From Pseudomonas sediminis (GTDB taxonomy: Bacteria > Pseudomonadota > Gammaproteobacteria > Pseudomonadales > Pseudomonadaceae): DNA of 64,000 nucleotides. Positions within the stretch are counted from its first letter, which is position 1. Every line of letters begins with the position of its first letter. The notes under the pieces were generated by a model. That model saw nothing but the letters and a program-made list of their open reading frames with translations, ran no database searches and was not told the DNA's origin. Location: the NCBI RefSeq assembly GCF_039555755.1, contig NZ_CP154631.1, forward strand, positions 124,001 to 188,000, read 5' to 3'. The position numbers and the translations under genes are program-made. Positions 48,040 to 56,694 of the stretch are shown here, one piece after another.

Positions 48040-48460
48040 ACTTCAGACGCAAACGCAGGCGCCGGTGCTGCTCCGGCGCCAACGCGTCACACGGAATGCA
48101 CGAGCCGCGACTGAAGCACTGGCCTGGCAAGCGATAGCGCAGCACCACGACCAGCGGCAAGGCCAGGCTGTCAGGACGTAGTTGCACCGCCTGCCAGCCA
48201 GTTGCAGCGCTGTATAGATGCCAGCCGAATCCATCACGGCGCAGTCCGGTGATGGCCTTCGGCGCCGTCAGCAGAACGTGTCGCGGCAGCACCCAGGCGG
48301 CATGCGCAAGGCACGCCACGAATGACAGCAGCTTCGACCAGGTGGGAATGTCGGCCAGCCACGGCGCCAGCAAGGCCAACGCCAGGACCGACAGATAGAG
48401 CCTCAGCAGCCAGCGTGATGGCTGCCAACGGCACTCGAAAACATCACTTGGGTTGGACAC
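47993..48460 (-). CDS. ygfX: YgfX-family membrane protein
   Basis: A 155-residue protein with two N-terminal membrane helices ([20 protein letters not shown] and [18 protein letters not shown]) and a basic cytoplasmic tail, the YgfX (CptA) pattern. In E. coli the partner gene encodes SdhE; an early toxin-antitoxin proposal for this pair is disputed. It overlaps sdhE by 17 bp upstream and the end of nadB by 47 bp on the opposite strand. Confidence 0.82.
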   Translation of the reverse strand: MSNPSDVFECRWQPSRWLLRLYLSVLALALLAPWLADIPTWSKLLSFVACLAHAAWVLPRHVLLTAPKAITGLRRDGFGWHLYSAATGWQAVQLRPDSLALPLVVVLRYRLPGQCFSRGSCIPCDALAPEQHRRLRLRLKFSRRRWAEPGASASE

Positions 48461-48698
48461 GGTCCAGGATCATGCGCACGATGTGACGCAGATCGGCATC
48501 CTCGGGCTCGCCGCGCTGCATGAACCAGCCGAACATGTCCTGATCCTCGCATTCCAGCAGTTTGCGATAGCGCGCCTGGTTCTCGACATCCAGGCTCGGG
48601 TACACCTCCTTGACGAAAGGTACCAGCAGCACATCCAGCTCCAACATGCCACGGCGGCTATGCCAGAACAGGCGATTCAGTTCACTTTGCTCAACCAT
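48444..48698 (-). CDS. sdhE: FAD assembly factor SdhE
   Basis: An 84-residue five-helix protein that promotes covalent FAD attachment to succinate dehydrogenase SdhA. The conserved [11 protein letters not shown] motif with its RGxxE core and the helical [16 protein letters not shown] region are present. The start at 48698 has GGAG eight bases upstream; longer in-frame sequence upstream lacks support. It is the first gene of the sdhE-ygfX pair. Confidence 0.94.
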   Translation of the reverse strand: MVEQSELNRLFWHSRRGMLELDVLLVPFVKEVYPSLDVENQARYRKLLECEDQDMFGWFMQRGEPEDADLRHIVRMILDRVQPK

Positions 48699-48843
48699 GC
48701 AACGGACTCCTCGAACGAGGCCGGCAGTATAACGGCGAATTGCGTCGCTGTTCACCGCGACGCTGCGCAATTGCGCTGACAAGGCCCTGCCCTGCCCACT
48801 ATGATGATGCCCCTGACCTTTATTCAGTGACTCGATTTGCATC

Positions 48844-49785
48844 ATGGCCGATAGCGCTTACTTCACCCTCCTCGATCACGAAGGCCTGCTCGCCGTTCGC
48901 GGCGCGGACGCAGCCAAGTTCCTGCAGGGCCAAGTGACCTGCAACCTCAATTACCTCAGCGCCAGCCAATCCAGTCTTGGCGCCCGCTGCACGCCCAAGG
49001 GCCGCATGTTGTCGAGCTTTCGCATCGTCGCGGTGGAAGACGGCTATCTGCTGGCCATGGCACGCGAACTGATCGAGTCGCAGCAGGCCGATCTGCAGAA
49101 ATATGCGGTGTTCTCCAAATCCAAGCTCAGCGATGAAAGCGCCGCCTGGGTCCGTTTCGGCCTGGCCGGCGGCGACGCCGTGCTCGGCGAGCTTGGCCTG
49201 CAATTGGGCTCTGCCAGCGACTCCATCACCAGCGCTGGACCGTTAATTGCCGTGCGCCTGAGCGATGGCCGTGCCGAGTTGTGGGCTCCGGCCGCCGAAA
49301 CAGAACAACTGCAAGGCCGCCTGGCCGCCGCGCTGCCGCAGGCGCCGCTGAACGACTGGCTACTGGCTCAGGTTCGTGCCGGCGTGGGCCAGGTGTTCGG
49401 CGCCACACGTGAGCTGTTCATTCCGCAGATGATCAACCTGCAGGCCCTCGGCGGCGTAAGCTTCAAGAAGGGCTGCTACACCGGCCAGGAGATCGTCGCG
49501 CGCATGCAGTACCTGGGCAAGCTCAAGCGTCGCCTGCAGCGGCTGCGCCTGGTCGGCTCCGAGCTGCCGGCCGTCGGCATCGAATTGTTCTCCCCGGTCC
49601 ATGGCTCCAGCGTCGGTGAAGTGGTGCTGGCGGCCCAGGCCGGCGACGCCATCGAGTTGCTCGCCGTGCTGCAGGAAGATGCCGTGAACGACGGCCGTAT
49701 TCACCTCGGCAGCAGTGAGGGCCCGACGCTGACCCTGCTCGATCTGCCTTATCAGCTGGATGCCGACCAGGAAATCCAGCGCTGA
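48844..49785 (+). CDS. ygfZ: Folate-binding protein YgfZ
   Basis: A 313-residue GcvT-like protein that supports Fe-S cluster enzymes such as MiaB using tetrahydrofolate. The defining [20 protein letters not shown] sequence, with the essential cysteine in KGCYTGQE, lies at about residues 209-228. The N-terminal part has [10 protein letters not shown]. It is divergent from sdhE, an arrangement common in Gammaproteobacteria. Confidence 0.93.
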   Translation: MADSAYFTLLDHEGLLAVRGADAAKFLQGQVTCNLNYLSASQSSLGARCTPKGRMLSSFRIVAVEDGYLLAMARELIESQQADLQKYAVFSKSKLSDESAAWVRFGLAGGDAVLGELGLQLGSASDSITSAGPLIAVRLSDGRAELWAPAAETEQLQGRLAAALPQAPLNDWLLAQVRAGVGQVFGATRELFIPQMINLQALGGVSFKKGCYTGQEIVARMQYLGKLKRRLQRLRLVGSELPAVGIELFSPVHGSSVGEVVLAAQAGDAIELLAVLQEDAVNDGRIHLGSSEGPTLTLLDLPYQLDADQEIQR

Positions 49786-49831
49786 CTAAACTTCCCCGGC
49801 GCCGCATCGGATCGCCTAAGAGAGCTATTTC

Positions 49832-50668
49832 ATGAGCAAGCTTGCCGAAAAAGTCCAACAGGAACTGATCCACGCCATCGAGAACGATGAGCTGGTACTG
49901 CCCACCTTGCCCGAGGTGGCATTGCGGGTGCGTGAAGCAGCGGAAGACCCGGATGTGGGCATTCCGCAGATCAGCAAGGTAATCGGTAACGACGCAGCCC
50001 TCACCGCGCGCATCATCAAGGTGGTCAACAGCCCGCTGCTGCGCAGCAACAAGGAAATCACCGACCTGCAGATGGCCGTCAGCCGTCTGGGCATCAATTA
50101 CACCTGCAACCTGGCCACCGGCCTGGCCATGGAGCAGATGTTCCAGGCCACCAGCGACGTGGTCGACCGCAAGATGCGCGAGGTGTGGAACAAGAGCACC
50201 GAGATCGCCGGTATCTGTCACGTGTTGTGCCGTCACTACACCCGCCTGATGCCGGACCAGGCCACCCTCGCCGGCCTGGTGCACCAGATCGGCGTGCTGC
50301 CGATCCTCACCTATGCCGAAGAACACAACGAACTGCTGGCCGACTCCATCAGCCTCAATCACGTGATCGAGCAGATTCACCCGATCATCGGCGACAAGAT
50401 CCTGCGTACCTGGGAGTTCCCCGAGCCCATCGCCATCGTGCCGAGCCAGTATCTGGATTTCACCCGCGACTCGGCCAAGGTCGATTACGTCGATATCGTT
50501 CAGGTCGCCACGCTGCAAAGCTACCTGGGCAGCGAGCACCCCTACACCCAGCTGGACTGGAGCAAGGTACCGGCATTCTCCAAGCTTGGCCTGGACCCGC
50601 AGGTCGACATGCAGGCCGACGAAGACCTCTCCGCCGCCATGGAAGCAGCCATGAGCATGCTGCAGTAA
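49832..50668 (+). CDS. HDOD-domain protein
   Basis: A 278-residue protein made mostly of one HDOD domain. It begins near LPTLPEVALRVREAAEDPDV and contains ISKVIGNDAALTARIIKVVN, and GLVHQIGVLPIL where an HD-type metal site would sit. HDOD proteins act in signalling and stress regulation and often partner with response regulators; the domain is usually not catalytic. It is monocistronic, 46 bp after ygfZ, with its own leader and a hairpin after the stop. Confidence 0.87.
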   Translation: MSKLAEKVQQELIHAIENDELVLPTLPEVALRVREAAEDPDVGIPQISKVIGNDAALTARIIKVVNSPLLRSNKEITDLQMAVSRLGINYTCNLATGLAMEQMFQATSDVVDRKMREVWNKSTEIAGICHVLCRHYTRLMPDQATLAGLVHQIGVLPILTYAEEHNELLADSISLNHVIEQIHPIIGDKILRTWEFPEPIAIVPSQYLDFTRDSAKVDYVDIVQVATLQSYLGSEHPYTQLDWSKVPAFSKLGLDPQVDMQADEDLSAAMEAAMSMLQ

Positions 50669-50690
50669 AAGCATCTCGCCATGGATGGCA

Positions 50691-50713
50691 AAAAATTGTC
50701 GGGAGCAATTTTT
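50691..50713 (+). terminator. Probable terminator after the HDOD gene
   Basis: AAAAATTG and CAATTTTT pair around TCGGGAG, 23 bp beyond the stop. The stem is AT-rich, so strength is uncertain. Two further short palindromes (GTCGC/GCGAC and GTGATCT/AGATCAC) follow before 50770. Confidence 0.5.
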
Positions 50714-50807
50714 GACGTCGCTGCGCGACGGCCCGAAGGGTGATCTACAGGGACGCAGATCACAAAATGCCTCTACACTCGAGCCATTCGCTTGAGGAAG
50801 TAGAGCC

Positions 50808-51563
50808 ATGCGTTACGCATTTCTCCTGCTCGTCCTGATGCTCAGCAGCGCCCAGGCTGCCGAGCAGGTGCGCCTCACCAACGGCGAATGGCCGCCGTAC
50901 CTCGGGGAAACCCTGCCCCACCATGGCGTGGCCTCACGCATCGTCGCCGAGGCATTTGCGCTGCAAGGCGTCGAAGTGCAATGGGAATTTCACCCCTGGG
51001 CACGCTCGCTGAAAATGGCCGAACAAGGTACGCGCGACGGCAGCGCCGTCTGGCTTGCCAACCCCGAACGTGAACAACACTTTCACATCAGCGAGCCAGT
51101 GGTCGAAAGCGGTTACTACCTGTTTCATCGCAAGACCCACGCGTTTGACTGGAACGATGTCGCGGATCTGCGCGGCCTGCGCATTGCGGGTACCCGTGGC
51201 TATGACTACGGCGAAGCCTTTCAACGTGCCGAAGCGGCCGGAGAGCTCGAGGTGGTACGCCTGACCGGTGATGAACAGGGCCTGCGCTAGTTGCTGGCCG
51301 GGCGCATCGATGTGTTTCCCGTGGACAAGGTGGTGGGCTTCGACCTGCTCTATAAGAAATTCAGCGCTGCCGAACGCCAGCGCCTGAGCTTTCATCGCAA
51401 GCCTCTGCGCAGCGACAGCCTGCACCTGCTGCTGTCGCGAGAGGTACCGGGCAACGCCGAGCTGATGCAGCGCTTCAATCGTGGCCTGAATCAATTGCGC
51501 GACAGTGGCAAGGTTTCCCAATATCTGCTGGAGATTCAGCAGCCGCTAAGCCTCAGCCACTGA
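50808..51563 (+). pseudogene. Periplasmic solute-binding protein (SBP_bac_3-like) with an in-frame amber stop
   Basis: A signal peptide (FLLLVLMLSSAQAAE) and a family-3 binding domain (LTNGEWPPYLGETLPHHG, then GLRIAGTRGYDYGEAF) run to codon 160. Codon 161 (51288-51290) is TAG. The same frame continues for 90 codons with LLAGRIDVFPVDKVVGFDLL to a normal end. The family usually has glutamine or similar here, so a single CAG-to-TAG change explains it. The product would be truncated and inactive. The 3' end overlaps tctE by 18 bp. Confidence 0.85.
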
Positions 51564-52943
51564 CAGAGGAAACTCGACACGCACCCGCAAGCCATGCGGC
51601 TGCACCTGATGCAGGCTGATTCGAGCCTGATGGGCGCGACAGATCTCGCCGACGATGGCCAAACCAAGGCCCGCACCATTACCCAGGCTGCTGCGCCGGT
51701 AGAAACGCTCGAAAACCTTCTCATGCTCGGCCTCGGGAATACCCGGACCGTCGTCTTCGACCTCAAGCACCGATGGCGTCAGTGCGCGGATGATCAGGTT
51801 GCCACCGGCTGGTGTATGCGCCAATGCGTTATCCAGCAGGTTATTCAGCAATTCGTTGAGCAACGTCGGTTCGCCATCGATCCATACCGACTGGTCGGCC
51901 TCCAACGCCAGCGCGACGCCACGGGCGTGAGCCAGTGGTGCCATAGCCAGAGCCATTTCACGCGCCAGCTGGCTGAGGTCGATACGCTGCGCGCCGCCTT
52001 CAGTAATAGCTCGCGCACCACTCTCGATACGTGCCAGCGACAGCAGTTGATTGGCCAGCAACGTCAGGCGGTCGCCCTGCTGCGCCACCTGCTCCAGCGT
52101 GCTACGCCATTGCTCGGGCTGCTCGGCACGCAAGCCTAGAGTGATACGCGCTTTCAGCGCCGCCAGAGGCGTTCTCAATTCATGGGCGGCATCGGCAATG
52201 AACTGCGACTGCCGCTCGAACAGTCCCTGCAGGCGCTGGTTAAACTGGTTCAGTGTTTCCACCAGCGGCAGCACCTCACGTGGCAACCCGCCGTCCGGCA
52301 GCGGCTGCAGGTCATCGCTGGCCCGCTCAGCCACTTCCCGACGCAGCGCTTCCAGCGGCCGCAGCGCCAGATTCACCGCCAACCACACCAGCAGCAGCGC
52401 GCTGACCGACAGCAACCCCATACGCCACAGGGTGCCGATCAGCAGCTCACGAGCCATGCGCTCGCGCGCGCCCTGTGTCTCCGCCACCCGGATTTCAGCG
52501 ATGCCATTGAGCTGCGGTTCGCTGACTGGCTGCAGCAGGCTGACCACACGCACACCCTGGTTGCGGTACTCGGCGTCGTAGAAGTGCGCCAGCGCCGGAT
52601 AATCGTCAGTACGTGGCGTGCCCGGCGGCGCTGGCGGCAGGTCCTCATAGCCGGAAACCTGATTACCCTGAAGGTCGAGCACCTGGTAGTAGATGCGTCC
52701 GGCGCTGTCGTAGGCGAAGGTATCGAGCGCGACATAGGGAATATTGGCGCGCAACCGGCCGTCCTCGGCATACAGACCATCGGCCACCGCGCGCGCCGAT
52801 GCAAGCAGCGTACGGTCATAGGCGGTATCAGCTGCGCGGCGCGCACTCCAATAGGCACTGAAGCTGCTCAGCAGCAGGATCAACGACAACAGCAGCGCCA
52901 GACGCCGTAGCAGACGCCCACGCAGACTGACACCACGGCTCAT
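51546..52943 (-). CDS. tctE: Sensor histidine kinase TctE
   Basis: A 465-residue sensor kinase. Membrane helices at about 14-33 and 172-192 enclose a periplasmic 2CSK_N-type sensing domain. The phospho-accepting histidine 254 is in FIADAAHELRTPLAAL. The ATPase domain shows N-box LNELLNNLLDNALAH and G-boxes EVEDDGPGIPEAE and GAGLGLAIV. It should sense tricarboxylates and phosphorylate TctD. It overlaps tctD by ATGA. Confidence 0.92.
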   Translation of the reverse strand: MSRGVSLRGRLLRRLALLLSLILLLSSFSAYWSARRAADTAYDRTLLASARAVADGLYAEDGRLRANIPYVALDTFAYDSAGRIYYQVLDLQGNQVSGYEDLPPAPPGTPRTDDYPALAHFYDAEYRNQGVRVVSLLQPVSEPQLNGIAEIRVAETQGARERMARELLIGTLWRMGLLSVSALLLVWLAVNLALRPLEALRREVAERASDDLQPLPDGGLPREVLPLVETLNQFNQRLQGLFERQSQFIADAAHELRTPLAALKARITLGLRAEQPEQWRSTLEQVAQQGDRLTLLANQLLSLARIESGARAITEGGAQRIDLSQLAREMALAMAPLAHARGVALALEADQSVWIDGEPTLLNELLNNLLDNALAHTPAGGNLIIRALTPSVLEVEDDGPGIPEAEHEKVFERFYRRSSLGNGAGLGLAIVGEICRAHQARISLHQVQPHGLRVRVEFPLSVAEA

Positions 52944-53611
52944 GCCTCGACCGCTTCCAACAGGTAGCCGAGACCACGGAAGGTGACGATGCGTACGGCA
53001 CTGCCCTCGAGCTTCTTGCGCAGGCGGTGGATGTAGATTTCGATGGCATCCGGGCTGGCGTCCTCATCAAGACCGAACACCTGAGCCGCCAGTTGTTCCT
53101 TGCTCATCACCCTGCCCGGTCTGGCGATCATAGCTTCCAGCACCGCCTGTTCGCGGGCAGTGAGACTAAGAGCCTCGCCCTCGAGACTGAAACGGCGGGC
53201 GCCCAGGTCGTAGACCAGATCGCCACAGCGCTGCAATTGCTCACCACCGAGCACGCTACGCCGCAGCAACGCCTTGACCCGCGCCTCCAGTTCGGTGAGT
53301 TCGAAAGGTTTGGCCAGGTAGTCATCAGCACCGAGATTGAGGCCATGGACGCGATCCTTGACCTCGCCACGCGCGGTCAACATCAGTACCGGCAGGGTCT
53401 GGCCACGGTCACGCAGGCGCGCAAGCACGGCAAATCCGTCCAGGCGTGGCAGGCCTATATCGAGAATCGCCAGCGCGTAGTCCTCGCTGGACAGTGCCAG
53501 ATCAGCGGCGACGCCATCATGCAGCACATCCACCGTCCAGCCGGCTCCTTTCAGCGCCTGGGCCACGCTTTCCGCCAATTGCGGATGGTCTTCGACCAGC
53601 AGAATCCGCAC
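52940..53611 (-). CDS. tctD: Response regulator TctD (OmpR family)
   Basis: A 223-residue regulator. The receiver domain has acidic D8, phosphorylation site D51 (AILDIGLPRLDG) and the conserved lysine in DDYLAKPFE. The winged-helix DNA-binding domain ends DAIEIYIHRLRKKLEG. The GTG start at 53611 has GGAGG five bases upstream; the longer open frame upstream is unsupported. It lies divergent from opdH-tctCBA, its probable target. Confidence 0.92.
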   Translation of the reverse strand: MRILLVEDHPQLAESVAQALKGAGWTVDVLHDGVAADLALSSEDYALAILDIGLPRLDGFAVLARLRDRGQTLPVLMLTARGEVKDRVHGLNLGADDYLAKPFELTELEARVKALLRRSVLGGEQLQRCGDLVYDLGARRFSLEGEALSLTAREQAVLEAMIARPGRVMSKEQLAAQVFGLDEDASPDAIEIYIHRLRKKLEGSAVRIVTFRGLGYLLEAVEA

Positions 53612-53762
53612 CGCCACCTCCAGCTGCAGCTTCGTTAAAGGCGCGCAGTGTAGCGCCGCCACGACTGCTGTGAATTGCTCAAATGCCAAAGCAGCATTTG
53701 TTTGTTTCCCTGCGTGACCCGCCATGACGTAACAACACACCATCATGAAAATCTTTCGGCTA

Positions 53763-53780
53763 TGAAAGCCTAGTGAAAGC
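53763..53780. promoter_or_regulatory. Tandem TGAAAGC repeat, candidate TctD site
   Basis: TGAAAGC occurs at 53763 and again at 53774, an 11-bp spacing (one helical turn), in the tctD-opdH intergenic region. OmpR-family regulators bind such direct repeats. Assignment to TctD rests on position only. Confidence 0.45.
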
Positions 53781-53829
53781 TTGCCCTCATAGCATCGTTT
53801 CAAGGTGGCTCGATCCACCTGCTCAAGCG

Positions 53830-53866
53830 ACCTGGCAGTGGTGCCAGGTGGCGACAAGAACAAAAA
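53830..53866 (+). promoter_or_regulatory. opdH leader: hairpin plus Crc/Hfq CA motif
   Basis: ACCTGGCA and TGCCAGGT form an 8-bp hairpin (53830-53849). AAGAACAA (53856) and overlapping AACAAAAA (53859) fit the AANAANAA motif bound by Hfq/Crc, directly before the GGAG ribosome-binding site. This suggests carbon catabolite repression of opdH translation. Confidence 0.55.
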
Positions 53867-53876
53867 CGGAGACCAC

Positions 53877-55145
53877 ATGATGCTCGCAGCCTCACGCCAG
53901 GCCCTGCCGCCTGTCCGCCTGCTCTGCCTGGCCATCGCCGCTACCGGCGCTGCCCCCCTCGCCAACGCCGCCTTCATCGAAGACAGCAGCGCCAGCCTCA
54001 CCGCTACCAACATCTACCTGAACCGCGACTTCCGCCAGTTCGAAGGCCAGAACAAGCGTGAAGAATGGGGCCAGGGCTTTCGCCTCGACCTACAGTCCGG
54101 CTTCACCGAAGGCACCGTCGGTTTCGGTGTCGACGCCATGGGCCTGCTCGGTATCAAACTCGACTCCGGTCGCGGCCGCACCGGCACCGATCTGCTGCCG
54201 CTACATGACGATGGCCGCTCCGCCGACGAATTCAGCCGCCTGGGCCTGACGGGCAAGGTCAAGGTCTCTGCTACCGAGCTGCGCTACGGCTCGCACGTGC
54301 CAGAGTTGCCGGTGGTCAAGGCCAGTGACAGCCGTCTGCTGCCGCAGGTATTCGAGGGCGGTCTGCTGACCTCCTCCGAACTGGAAGGCCTGACCTTCAC
54401 CGGTGGTCGCCTGGACAAGGTCATCGACCGCGCCTCGACCAACTCCGAGGAGATGGTGCTCAACGCCAAGAACAACCGCTTCGCCTCCGGCATCGAAGCC
54501 GACCACCTCGACCTCGCCGGCGTCGACTACAAGTTCGCGCCTGGTTTCACCGGTCGTTACTACTTCGCCGACCTGGATGACATCTATCGCCAGCACTTCT
54601 TCGGCCTGCTCAGCAGCCATAAAGTCGGCGCCGGCACCCTGAGCAGCGACGTGCGTTACATCGTCAGCCGTGACAGCGGCGCAGCCAATGCAGGCAAGGT
54701 CGACAACCAGGCCTTCAACGCCATGGTCAGCTACGGCCTGGGGGCGCACAAGTTCGGCCTGGGCTTCCAGGACATGAGCGGCGACACCGGCTTCGCCTAT
54801 ATCGATGGCAGCGATCCGTTTCTGGTCAACTTCGTGCAGATCAACGACTTCGCCAACGCCGACGAGCGTTCCTGGCAGGCCCGCTACGATTACAACTTCG
54901 CCAGCATCGGGGTTCCCGGCCTGACCTTCATGACCCGCTACATCCGTGGCGATGACGCCCGTGTTGCCGGTTCCGATGACCGTGGCGGCGAATGGGAACG
55001 CGACATCGAGTTCAAGTACGTGGTGCAAACCGGCCCGCTCAAGGACCTCTACGTACGCGTGCGCAACGCCAGCTTCCGCTCCGACTTCGCCCGCGACGCG
55101 GATGAGAACCGCGTCATCGTCGGCTATACCCTGCCGATTTGGTAA
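53877..55145 (+). CDS. opdH: OprD-family porin OpdH (tricarboxylate uptake)
   Basis: A 422-residue outer-membrane porin with a signal peptide ending ANAAFIEDSS. OprD-family signs are ATNIYLNRDFRQ at the mature start, an EEWGQGFRLDLQSGFTEGTV strand, and RVIVGYTLPIW ending in aromatic W. The family forms 18-stranded barrels. P. aeruginosa OpdH takes up cis-aconitate and other tricarboxylates, and here it is next to tctDE and tctCBA. The start has GGAG six bases upstream; a second ATG follows immediately. Confidence 0.88.
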   Translation: MMLAASRQALPPVRLLCLAIAATGAAPLANAAFIEDSSASLTATNIYLNRDFRQFEGQNKREEWGQGFRLDLQSGFTEGTVGFGVDAMGLLGIKLDSGRGRTGTDLLPLHDDGRSADEFSRLGLTGKVKVSATELRYGSHVPELPVVKASDSRLLPQVFEGGLLTSSELEGLTFTGGRLDKVIDRASTNSEEMVLNAKNNRFASGIEADHLDLAGVDYKFAPGFTGRYYFADLDDIYRQHFFGLLSSHKVGAGTLSSDVRYIVSRDSGAANAGKVDNQAFNAMVSYGLGAHKFGLGFQDMSGDTGFAYIDGSDPFLVNFVQINDFANADERSWQARYDYNFASIGVPGLTFMTRYIRGDDARVAGSDDRGGEWERDIEFKYVVQTGPLKDLYVRVRNASFRSDFARDADENRVIVGYTLPIW

Positions 55146-55155
55146 ACAACAACAA
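55145..55155 (+). promoter_or_regulatory. Crc/Hfq CA motif before tctC
   Basis: AACAACAACAA contains two overlapping exact AANAANAA matches, starting at the opdH stop and 20-30 bp before the tctC start. It is a likely site for Crc/Hfq translational repression. Confidence 0.6.
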
Positions 55156-55177
55156 GACACACGAGGAATCATCCGTC

Positions 55178-56158
55178 ATGAAATCCGTACTGACCCGCGC
55201 CGCACTGGCGACTGCCTGCCTGGCCTTCGCCAGCCAACTGCTGGCCGCCGAACCCAAGCGCCCCGAATGCATCGCTCCGGCCAAACCCGGCGGCGGCTTC
55301 GACCTGACCTGCAAACTGGCCCAGAGTGGCCTGAAAGACGAAGGCCTGCTCAAGGCGCCAATGCGCGTCACCTACATGCCAGGCGGTGTCGGCGCCGTGG
55401 CCTACAACGCCGTGGTCGCCCAGCGCGCCAAGGACCCGGGCACCATCACCGCCTTCTCCTCGGGCTCGCTGCTGAACCTGGCACAGGGCAAATTCGGTCG
55501 TTATGACGAAAACGCCGTACGTTGGCTGGCCGCAGTCGGTACCGACTACGGTGCGATCACCGTGCGCGCCGACTCTCCGTACAAGAACCTCGACGATCTG
55601 GTTCAGGCCCTGAAGAAAGATCCTTCCAGCATCGTCTTCGGCGCTGGTGCCACCATCGGCGGGCAGGACTGGATGCAGACCGCGCTGATCGCCCGCCTGG
55701 CCGGGATCGAGCCGAAGAACCTGCGCTATGTTGCCTTCGAAGGCGGCGGTGAAACTCTCACCGCCATGCTCGGTGGCCATGTACAGGTCACCAGCAGCGG
55801 CCTGGGTGAAGTCACCCCGCAGCTGGAAGCGAAGAAAGTACGCATTCTCGCGGTGCTCTCCGATGAGCGCCTGCCGGGCAAGCTGGCCGAGATCCCGACC
55901 GCCAAGGAACAGGGCTACGACATCACCTGGCCGGTGATCCGCGGTTTCTACATGGGCCCGGAAGTCAGCGACGAGCAGTTCAACTGGTGGAAACAGCAGT
56001 TCGACACCCTGCTGGCCAGCGAAGAGTTCGCCAAGCTGCGTGAACAACGCGACCTGCTGCCATTGTCGGTTACCGGTGATGACCTCGATACCCTGGTGCA
56101 CAAGCAGGTTGCCGAGTACAAGACCCTGGCCGGTGAATTCGGCCTGATGCAGGAATAA
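55178..56158 (+). CDS. tctC: Tricarboxylate-binding periplasmic protein TctC
   Basis: A 326-residue extracytoplasmic receptor of the Bug/TctC family. A signal peptide (TRAALATACLAFASQLLAAE) is followed by the family motif ECIAPAKPGGGFDLTCKLAQ, and FGAGATIGGQDWMQT lies in the ligand pocket. It delivers citrate or related acids to TctAB. It is 33 bp after opdH with a GAGGA ribosome-binding site. An in-frame ATG 39 bp earlier overlaps the opdH end region and is unlikely. Confidence 0.92.
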   Translation: MKSVLTRAALATACLAFASQLLAAEPKRPECIAPAKPGGGFDLTCKLAQSGLKDEGLLKAPMRVTYMPGGVGAVAYNAVVAQRAKDPGTITAFSSGSLLNLAQGKFGRYDENAVRWLAAVGTDYGAITVRADSPYKNLDDLVQALKKDPSSIVFGAGATIGGQDWMQTALIARLAGIEPKNLRYVAFEGGGETLTAMLGGHVQVTSSGLGEVTPQLEAKKVRILAVLSDERLPGKLAEIPTAKEQGYDITWPVIRGFYMGPEVSDEQFNWWKQQFDTLLASEEFAKLREQRDLLPLSVTGDDLDTLVHKQVAEYKTLAGEFGLMQE

Positions 56159-56249
56159 GTGCATCAGCGGGTTCGGCGTCGCCCGACGCCGAACCCGCCA
56201 TTGAACTGCACCGCCGTTCAATTCTGTCCCTACGCAAGAGACCATTGCT

Positions 56250-56693
56250 ATGTACGTTCGCCTGTTCGCTGCGATCTGGCTGCTGTTGTGCGCCGTTCTC
56301 GCAGTCATCGCCTGGGGTTTCCAGGCCCCCTTCGCCTACGACCCTGTCGGCCCAAGGGCCTACCCGCTGTTGCTGCTGGCGCTAATGGCTGCTGGTGCCG
56401 CCTGGCTGGTATTCAAGCCAGGCCCGCAGACGGAGACGCTCAGCCGCCAGGCGCTGCAGCGTGCAAGCTTATGCATCCTCACCCTGCTGGCCTATGCCCT
56501 GCTCTTCGAGCCCCTGGGCTTCGTCCTCAGCACTGCACTGGCCACCTTCGTCCTGGGCCTGCTGTTCACGGGCCGTGTGCTGCCGTGCCTGATTAGCGGC
56601 GTCCTGATGGGCGTGCTGCTGTATGCATTGTTCGATTATGCGCTAGACGTTCCGCTGCCACTGGGCGTGTTCGAAGCGTTGGTGGAGAGCTGA
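56250..56693 (+). CDS. tctB: Tripartite tricarboxylate transporter small membrane protein TctB
   Basis: A 147-residue protein with four hydrophobic helices, the usual TctB form. The N-terminal helix reads LFAAIWLLLCAVLAVIAWGF and is followed by FAYDPVGPRAYPLLL, a conserved family motif. It associates with TctA in the inner membrane. It ends one base before the tctA start. Confidence 0.9.
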   Translation: MYVRLFAAIWLLLCAVLAVIAWGFQAPFAYDPVGPRAYPLLLLALMAAGAAWLVFKPGPQTETLSRQALQRASLCILTLLAYALLFEPLGFVLSTALATFVLGLLFTGRVLPCLISGVLMGVLLYALFDYALDVPLPLGVFEALVES

Positions 56694-56694
56694 G

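Noticed and set aside
48444..48460. sdhE-ygfX as a toxin-antitoxin system
   Set aside because: The proposal for the E. coli pair is disputed and SdhE has a well-supported role in SDH flavinylation; nothing here adds evidence for toxicity.
55169..56308. Minus-strand open frame of 379 codons
   Set aside because: It is antisense to tctC, which has a clear signal peptide and family motifs.
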